A DNA stretch of 64,000 nucleotides, from NCBI GenBank assembly GCA_034670405.1, contig JAXDDX010000018.1, positions 124,501 to 188,500 on the forward strand, given 5' to 3'. The position numbers and the translations under genes were made by a program. Below the pieces are notes generated by a model. It worked only from the letters and a program-made list of their open reading frames with translations. It was not told where the DNA came from and made no database searches. Numbering within the stretch: the stretch's first letter is position 1; every line of letters starts with the position of its first letter. The DNA comes from Hoplostethus atlanticus. Taxonomy: Eukaryota; Chordata; Actinopteri; Trachichthyiformes; Trachichthyidae. Of the stretch, positions 56,182-64,000 are shown one piece after another.

Positions 56182-56516
56182 GGACGCTGGCAAGAGAGAA
56201 CAGGGAGGATGAAATAGATCAATAAGGCTTTTAAATGCCTCTTTTACATTTCTGCTCCCGTGTTGTGTGATCTGAGCTTGCAGTACCTCTTCTCCGCCAG
56301 CAGGGACCCTCACGGATGGTGTAGGAGAGCTCGGTGAACTCCAGGTCCACAGCGGAGCGACGGGGGAAGGTGGGAGAAGCGCTGAGCCTCAGTGATGTGG
56401 TTCTCCACTTTCTTCAGGTGGGTGAGCAGCGACGCCTCCTGAGGCGCACCGCCGGGGAGTTTGGTCTCCTCCATGGGGATGCTGACCGACCCCTGCTCCA
56501 ACGTCTTCTCAGCCAT
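47437..56516 (-). CDS. abcg4: ABC half-transporter G4, with a 1-nt frameshift in exon 1
   Basis: Fourteen exons: 56516-56287, 51999-51882, 51719-51587, 51501-51451, 51337-51192, 51078-50955, 50708-50594, 50484-50345, 49096-48998, 48901-48733, 48639-48539, 48456-48298, 48109-47991 and 47662-47437. After discounting one base they sum to 1929 nt, 642 aa (human ABCG4: 646). The N-terminal ATPase has Walker [10 protein letters not shown] (residues 99-107), signature LSGGQ, Walker B MFFDEPTSGLD and the switch motif TIHQPS. A six-helix membrane domain follows; the C-terminus is VKSER, as in ABCG4 and unlike ABCG1. ABCG4 dimerises and exports sterols, mainly in brain. Exon 1 is 230 nt where the frame needs 229. 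The extra base lies in the C5 run (plus strand G5, 56362-56366) after residue HLP51. Everything else is conserved, so an assembly error or recent null allele is likely. The residue after LSGGQ is Cys where human has Arg. Intron 1 is 4.3 kb. Confidence 0.94.
49515..49570 (+). repeat. Diverged SINE-like repeat in abcg4 intron 8
   Basis: Reads TTTAGGCATTTAGCTGATGC and TCTTATCAAGAGCGACTTA, a decayed version of the core at 39592-39700. Confidence 0.6.
52000..56286 (-). other. abcg4 intron 1
   Basis: No exon or nested gene is recognised. It contains a short CA repeat near 53281-53300 and a GT microsatellite at 56136-56179. The frames at 52431-52757 and 54677-55115 have no domain or splice support. 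Confidence 0.6.
56136..56179. repeat. (GT)22 microsatellite
   Basis: GT dinucleotides just inside abcg4 intron 1, about 110 nt after the exon 1 donor. Confidence 0.95.
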
Positions 56517-59493
56517 GCCAAAAGTCTGGAAAGGAAGAAAGACATTTCAATCAGGCTATCTCCAATCTGCAGCATCAGAGAAAGATGTTGTGCACAAGCA
56601 TCCCCTTTCACCACTCCACCCACATGTTTTTATTCCCCTGTCAATATCTCTTAACTATTGATTTTTTATTATCTTTCATTCAAGTTAGGTTAATATTTCC
56701 TTCAGTACTGAACCTTCTCAAGCATCAGCACATTGACATTTGGAAACGGTGGATTCTTGTGGGATAATTTAAAGAATTAAAATCAAGACAATGAACACGG
56801 CATCAAAACAGATACATTGAAATGAAATGTAACTAACTGAAAGCCAATTAGCAAAATGAACTATCGATTGGTTGGTTGGTTGGTTGATTGATTAGAATTC
56901 TATAAAACATCCTATCTCCATGACCTGTCCCATCCATGAGGAAACTGTTATCTTAGCAGAGGCATCAGCACTAAGGCGTATCATGGGAATGTTGTTGGGG
57001 CGATTGCAGACATCCTCTTGAAACTAGGTGCTAGACATGATCTGATTACAGCTCATTCTATGGACCAGGCTGGATGAGGGGAATGAGATTCCGGGCGTGA
57101 GGAGTGGGGATCTGGTTTCAGCCTTGCAGCACAGTTCTAGTGCTGATTCACACAAATTTCCTCCCTGGACAATACAGGCGTCGTGTCTGAATAGTCTGCT
57201 ATGCCATGTAGTACCTGCTGATCCACAAGCTTTCCAGCATTAGTCAGATTAAAAATGGCTTGATACGCAAATTTGTTTCTCCAATATCAGTACACTGACA
57301 AGGCCAGGACGTTGTTTGATGGTTTGATTTAGTAGACGTCTAGAATATATCAACTGGAAAGAAAAGTGGATTCAAAGTTACTCATAATGCTGTGGGACAC
57401 TGACTGATAATGGAAAAACCTTGTGATGCTGGAAATGTCAGTTTGGGCTCCAGGATGGTTTGAGGGTAAATTCTTATGTAGTACAATTTACTTACTTTTG
57501 AATAAAAATACAGATACAGATACAATTTTGTGCATGTTCTAAATTTCTTCTGCCAAAGATGAACTGATTATTTCAGATTACTGATCTAGCATTGCCCTCA
57601 CTTTTAAATCATATCAGCAAAGCGCTCCTTTTTCTCAACACTCATATCTAAAACTGAAAGTGAACGTCGGGTTAAGTACTTAAAATAATGATTCAAATAG
57701 AAGTAAATGCAGAAACTGTTGTATAATCATAAAGAAGCATTACACAAAACAAATCTTTACTTAGTCCTGAGATTGTGAATTTACCAGATTTCAGAAAAGG
57801 CAAGAGAGAATTCTGCCTGCACCCGAATACTATATGGGAATTTTGTTCAGGGAGATGATCAGACCTTTGGAGGATCAGGTGCTCAAGATCAAAAAAAGGT
57901 CTTGCATGTTTCAAATGACATGGATATGAAGGCAGTGATGATATTGGTAGCGGGCAAAATAATTATTTAGGGAAAGATAATTCCTGCCTGTCTTTACACT
58001 CCATGGCAGGAGTGGGATTATTTGAGACTTGATGAGTTAGACCTTGTTTACCACGTCCTGCTTAATGCTTCAGAGTAATTTAGCATAATCTGTTTGGTTC
58101 AGTTGTTACAGATATCTGAAGTCTGGCAATGTTTATGGAGTTCAAGCCATAGTACATACAAAAATAGTACTTTATTGAAAATAATCTGTGCACCTTTGGC
58201 ACTGTGAAATGGGTGAGTGGGGGCTTATACAATAAAGGCTGTAGTTTATTACTTAAACTTTCATCCAGTGTGTTTAAAATCACGGCAAAAAAAAAATCAA
58301 AGCTGGCAATCTGTTCTTTAACCTCATAGTCATTGTGCAATTTAATTTGCAAAGTAAAAAATGTGTGGGTGTCCAAGTGGTCGATGAGCCCACTACATAT
58401 TTAATGTTCATGACGGGCTCCAAATTACAGTTTAAATTAGGTTAAAAAATCATTACCACCCAAAGGACACCTTCAGGACTGGACTGAACCTATCTGAACG
58501 AGGTTGAGGACACCAGACATGGAGACATGCCGGTGCTAACGTTAGAGTGTTAACAGTCAGTGCTACAGTCGACGACAAAAGCTCGTCTTCTTTTGACATA
58601 ATGCGATGGTTTGTCTTCCCAGCCATCTCTCACAATGTTGTGATTAGTACGAACACACTGAGGCTTGCCTTTGATGACGTCCTACGTGACAGAAGCAAGG
58701 TCACCACTGGCAACAGAGGGAAATGCTGTAGACTATACTCACCACTCAACAGTGGGGAAACTGGAGTGGATGTTGTCGTGGGGGGCCACGCAAACCTCAC
58801 TTCTGTACAACGAATGAATGCACGCAGACGATCCACTGGTGCCACGTAACACAATCACAGTTCAGCAGTGACATAATTGTAGTACTCTACAGTCCTGTGA
58901 GTACCTTCTGTGGTAGCATGGCCTATGTGTAATAGAATATCCTCACGTGGATGAAGGAAGAGAGTGACCGTGGACTTTATTGATCATCCTGCCATTAGTG
59001 AATTCCATTACCAGCCTGCATATAAACTCTGTAAAAACACTGGCAGACTTTAATGGCCTTTCACTCAGATGAAGGCCTCCACGTCCTGTCATGTGCAGCC
59101 CCAATGCCAGCACACGTGAGTAGAGGCAGCCATAGTAAAGTCTCACATGTGATTAAAGATGGCTAATGAAACACAACTGCATTGGACTGTATGTATAAGT
59201 AATGAATAACTGTGCACCACCTTAAAGCTTGAAATCTGCAATAGCAGTGTTATAGTCTGCAATGATGACTTTGCCAGTGAAGAGGGAGATGCTCCCAGCT
59301 GCTCAAAAGCACCTGTTACAGCATCCCAGTGAGGATGGAAACATGAAAGCAATCAATCTCACATTTTTAGCTTTTTGACTGATTGGAAAATGACTGCCTT
59401 TGTATCTGAGGGGTAGAGGAGCCAAAAAATGAAATTGTCCCGAGGAAACATCTAACTGTGGCTTAACCGCTTCTATGTAGCATTGCCCTTTCT

Positions 59494-59605
<112 letters not shown>

Positions 59606-61890
59606 CCATGCACATAAAAGCGCATTGCACATACTTATTAGTGTGTGTTGAAATGACCTGGCGAGAAGCACCCTGGTTCTCTTCTCCGGGCAAGAGCAAC
59701 AGTGCTCAGTTGATCCCTTCAGACAAAACAGCACGAGACATCCACATCAGAAGACCCCCCCCTCTAAAAAAAAAAAAAAAACAGCAAAAAGATGGTCACT
59801 GTGCGCCACAGTCTGTGAAAAATCCGGATCGGTTCTGAGGCAAAGGATCAGGCTGTTTTCTCCTCATCAATATCTCTCGGGGTGCGGTGCACATTGCCCC
59901 GCATCCAATACAGCAACTCTTGAGATTAAAATCATGTCCGGCCTCAAACTATGACTGCATCCCTGAGAATCGTCAGGGGATCAGGGCGCCTGTCATGTTT
60001 ACTCAATACATCCCTCTGATTGAATCCATCGGTCCCGAACACGCACTGAGCTACTCTCGCACATCCTTGTCTGTAGTGTTGATGACAATCTTCAATCTCC
60101 GGGTCGTCTGGAATAAAAACACAATCCCGGTGCGGCAGATGCTTCAGCAGCAGCAGCTCGTCACAGCAGCCGCCGTTATCGCCGTACCGGTCAGTGCGTC
60201 TGTGTGGTACGCAAACCGGTCTGGGATACAGGGCGTTGCTGGCAGGATGTTACGGTAAAAAAGGGGCTGTTTTTACCCGTGGTTTGATTATTTCATCCTA
60301 ATCCTCAGGTTATCCTGACTTCACGTTTTAGGATGAATCGTTTCTCCGTGATGAAAGCAAAGCTACCAAAACGAAAAAAGGAAGTATATTCACATTAAAA
60401 CACATTTTAGATATACAAATAGCAAATATAGGAACATTATAGTGATACTAGGTGATAGTATAAACTCCCTATAGAGCAGTACAGACACAATAGAAGTTCC
60501 CATAAAGACATTATATGAATTTGAAAGTGATGTTGTGGTTAGGGTACTAACCTAAAAGTTGGAATGACTTCTCAATTCATGAGGTCATTTATATCAGATA
60601 AACCATCATAGCCTATTTTATTAAATTAGCTTCTGAGGTGCCATTTTAGACCTTTTAGGCATTTCATTTTCTATTCTGGGCCTACTCTAGCCTGTTTTCT
60701 CTAGGGAAGGGAAGCGAGGGAAATGAGAATAAACCTAAACTATGTGAATAATAAAATATTTCTTCACCTGTCAGACAACACGGATACAGATTATCCATGT
60801 GGCTCCATCGTGGTGCACTTTCAATAACATTGGGTCGGTGTAAACATTGGGAAGGTTTCAGCGAGTGCAGGCACCGCTGTCTCTTTAAAGACCGCACCTG
60901 CGCAGCTGCCTGGTGCTGATGCTGCAGTGCCCGGGTTATTTTCGGTAAAACGGCCGGGGTTACTCCCGTTCAAACGGGCCCTACATGCCTTACATCACCC
61001 TTGAGAGGAAATCAAAACCCATTTTTAGCCAGTTGCACCCAGCTCCTAATCAGACTACTGTACAGGGGGCTCTCGTGTCGCCAGACGAGCAATTGAAGCA
61101 CAGAAACCTATATTTGCCTCCTTATTGGCTACAATTGCCAACCCCGTCCCCATTCCTAGACACAGACACACTATGGAAATACACACGGTGAACTTGGATC
61201 CAGCAAATCAATTGCTGTGATAAAAGCTTAGAGACTAGGCTGTATAATTCACATCCGTTTTGTCTTATGCTGTCAGACAGTTTTTTCCCCCTCTGTAACT
61301 CAGCTTTGGTTTGCTGGATGCGATCCAAAATAAAGATGAATGCTTTGCTTACAGGCCCCAGTAAACACGTCGCACCGCCGTTTTCGAAATTGATTGTTAC
61401 GTGTAGAAAGAGCGCTGTAACGACACCATGTGGTTGGAGTTATATTTACATCCATTGGTCATAGCCTGTTTCAAGAGATAAATTCTAACTGAGTAATGAA
61501 ATGTTTGCGTTAAGAAGTGAGAAATGGCCCTCCTTATATTTTGAGAATTAAGGCTGCATCCATCATTTCCATCATCCATCAAAGCAGAACAACCATTCTG
61601 CTTTGCCACCCCATCCTAAGAAAACATAAGGACAAGGGGAGATTATTACTCTAGTCAATGATCTTTAGGTCACTGCCCATAGAAGTGTCTCCCTATTCAG
61701 TAACCACACATTAACGTGACTGATTGTGCTTTTATGATGACAAGAGCAAACACTCGTGCTCTTTTGTAGTCTCCATCTGTGGCTGTAAATATTGAAACTC
61801 AACAAAGACTTCTTTGCAAGGTGATGAAAATGACTAGAGGAACCGAGGCACTGTGGGATTGGAATGTACTCAAATGGGGGTTAGGCGCAG

Positions 61891-61897
61891 TATAAGT
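61891..61897 (+). promoter_or_regulatory. TATA-like box of the transcobalamin-like gene
   Basis: TATAAGT, 65 nt upstream of the start codon at 61956. This is a good spacing for a short 5' UTR of about 35 nt. Confidence 0.5.
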
Positions 61898-61955
61898 AGT
61901 GTGCTGATGTGTTATGTGTCACAAGACGGACGTCTGAACGAAAAGAGCACAGAGG

Positions 61956-63002
61956 ATGGCACCAGGACTGACAGCTCTACTTTCTGCGGGCTTTCTGCTG
62001 CTGACACAGGGAATTCTCATCCATGGAGGTGAATGTATACGTCGAACTAGAAACATAACCTTCAATTATTGTTTGTATCATGGCGCAATGCAAAGTGTCA
62101 CTATAATGTGATATAATATGATGTATAGGTCCAGCGGCTGTTCCTATCAGACTTTCTGTGGAGGGTGACCTGTCCAACATGACTCCTGAGTCCTACTCCA
62201 GCTCTGTGGTAGAGGGAGGAGTACTGCTGGGAGCTCTGAGGAGACTACAGGAAACACACCAGCACTTCAAGTAAGTTCATACATTTGTGAAATACCTTTT
62301 AATAACACCGACATCCTTTTCTGTGCGAGAAAAGCACTGCATCTCTTTATCTTCGATTGGAAACTCACTCGTGCCCTCCACGCGTCGCCAGGTTCACAGT
62401 GAAGGAAGATCCAGACTTTGGCCCGTTTCTGGAGAGTGTGAATGGAGTAGCTGGGAATGAGGGAGAGCAGACGTACTGGGAGATCCTGTCAGAAGCCTCA
62501 GGGGAATACACCAGGCTGGATGTGGGTGAGTACCACCATGCAGTAGATCTGAGTAAGACTCAATGAGCCAGGAGTATTGCTTGTCCTTCTACTTACTGAC
62601 TTAGCAGACTGTCAAGACTATAATGTGATTATTTTCTATGTAAAATTGTATTGTTATGACAACATTGCATTATATTTTATTGTCTTGTTATGTTCTTGTT
62701 ATTTTGTTATTTTTAAATATGAAAAGATTGCTTATTCTACAGCACTATGTAACTTAAAAAGAGTATAAAAACAGGTCTTCCTCTTCTTCTTCTAATTATT
62801 ACATACATTGACACCATGTCAATAGAATAATAGGACACTGTGTGCCCTCAGACTGTATGTGTGTGTGTGTGTGTGTGTGTGTGCTGAAGTATCACTACTA
62901 AAACCATGTACACGTGTCTTCTTCACAGGAATCGGCTGCTACCAACCCAAAGCAAATGAACACATCATCCTTAGGTTCAGCACTTGGTCCAAACATTCAT
63001 GA
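61956..63002 (+). CDS. Secreted transcobalamin-beta-like protein (DUF4430 domain)
   Basis: Four exons, 61956-62028, 62129-62270, 62392-62525 and 62929-63002, sum to 423 nt and 140 aa with matching phases. The N-terminus MAPGLTALLSAGFLLLTQG is a clear signal peptide (about 1-23). The mature part matches the C-terminal beta domain of cobalamin carriers (transcobalamin, intrinsic factor, haptocorrin): TYWEILSEASGEYTRLDVG, GIGCYQPKANEHIILRFST. The large alpha/alpha-barrel domain of full carriers is absent, and no room or frame for it is seen upstream. Fish are known to have such beta-only paralogues (tcnba/tcnbb type). Whether it binds vitamin B12 alone cannot be judged. Likely polyadenylation signal AATAAA at 63775-63780. 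Confident on family, less on the exact paralogue. Confidence 0.85.
62857..62883. repeat. (GT)n microsatellite in intron 3 of the transcobalamin-like gene
   Basis: About 13 GT units, some 45 nt before the final exon. Confidence 0.93.
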
Positions 63003-64000
63003 CCTGCATAGTTTTGCCTTCAGTCTTCAACTATCAGAGTCAGAAGCGACGGTCCTCGACGAAGGATTTACTTTTACTTTTGCACGCATGCCAATCTATA
63101 GCATACCTAAATCCCTGCAGTCTGCAAGATGGTGCTATTGTACGTATTCTGACGTGCAATATGTGAGAATATGCGCAACAATAACATCTAGCAACCTCGC
63201 AGGGTCTTTATCGAGCCAATCATCCATCAAAATGAAAATAAGCTGGTGAGTTTGTGCTTCTGATTTTGAACTGCCCTCTAAATATCAAACAAATGAAGGA
63301 GTGACACCTGGTTGAAAAATATTTAACATTTATTTACATTCTGAGAGGGTTGTTTCTTGTTTCTTCGACAAATTATAATTGATCCAGTTGTTTGTCAAAA
63401 AAAAACCAAAAACAAACTATGGACCAACAAGAATGAAAACAACAAGTTAAAATGGAAGTGGAAGAATGCAATGCCAGTATTTCAAGAAAGTTGAGTAAAG
63501 CTGGAGGTAAGGTGGTGCATAGTGAGAGAGAAATGTGTCCTGGCATGTTAGCCATTTAAAGTCTGTTTAAGGAAACAATTAAAGAGTTACACTAGATTTA
63601 CTGTTTATTGTAACTAGTTAATGAAAAGCTCTAGTTATGTTGGATAGTTAAGAAAAAATTCTACTTTGGTCATTTGCTTGTTTGACTTTGGATAGGTCTG
63701 CAGTCCATTTTCAAATGCACAAAACATCATGTGACATTCATACATGTCCAGCCAATGTGTGAACGCTATTGAGAAATAAAGATTTGAGGTTACAAAGATC
63801 ATTCCATTCGTTTTTGTGCTATTTTTTGACACTACCCGTGAATAAAATGTACACTTAAGAAATCCAAACCCATGATTTGCCCGTGCTGAGCCCCTCTTTA
63901 AGCTCCTTGGGGGAAGCCACCTCCTCCTGGGTGGGTAACAAGATTAAGGTTTCAGCTCATTCCAGGGACACATGGACTGGGCAGGTGAAGGAAGAGGAGG
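63003..64000. other. 3' UTR/flank of the transcobalamin-like gene and right window edge
   Basis: AT-rich DNA with the polyadenylation signal at 63775. On the minus strand, 63926-63855 has an acceptor CCCAG, then EEVASPKELKEGL and a TAA stop. It could be the last exon of a further gene, but this is weak. Confidence 0.35.

Noticed and set aside
58547-58849. Plus frame of 100 codons upstream of the transcobalamin-like gene
   Set aside because: No domain, no promoter or splice signals, and a comparable antisense frame overlaps it.

Overview
The window is vertebrate nuclear DNA, almost certainly from a teleost fish. Genes are split by GT-AG introns, codons are GC-rich against an AT-rich background, and the repeats are fish-typical: a Tc1 transposon, PIF/Harbinger and hAT elements, L2-like LINE tails, a tRNA-derived SINE and many microsatellites. 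The paired TRIM genes and a stand-alone transcobalamin beta-domain gene also fit a fish.

Layout. (1) 1-940, minus: first exons of a HIPK-like protein kinase, cut by the window edge. (2) 3168-7678, minus: complete 13-exon ruvbl2 (459 aa). (3) 10725-15343, minus, and 19778-24860, plus: two divergently transcribed TRIM genes (RING, B-boxes, coiled coil, B30.2) with nearly identical exon lengths. The left one is intact (569 aa); the right one has a 1-nt insertion in its coiled-coil exon. (4) 27019-30187, minus: atp5mg (103 aa); its intron 2 carries a Harbinger element that contains an L2 tail and a SINE. (5) 31594-34442, minus: a four-PDZ pdzd3/NHERF4-like gene (479 aa). (6) 34.5-47.4 kb: repeat-rich interval with a broken Tc1 and an hAT element that swallowed an L2 LINE. 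(7) 47437-56516, minus: abcg4, 14 exons, 642 aa after allowing for one extra base in a C5 run of exon 1. (8) 61956-63002, plus: a 140-aa secreted transcobalamin-beta-like protein.

The genes are ordinary nuclear genes without a shared pathway. The atp5mg, pdzd3, abcg4 group recalls human 11q23.3, where ABCG4 and PDZD3 are near neighbours and ATP5MG lies in the same band. The TRIM pair looks like a local inverted duplication.

I did not find a convincing new biological system. The strongest observations are the two 1-nt frameshifts in otherwise perfect genes, the nested transposons with readable target-site duplications, and a very short TG-rich intron in ruvbl2. All exon limits were read by eye from splice signals and checked by phase arithmetic: exon lengths sum to multiples of three for ruvbl2, both TRIMs (the right one after the 1-nt allowance), atp5mg, pdzd3, abcg4 (same allowance) and the transcobalamin gene.
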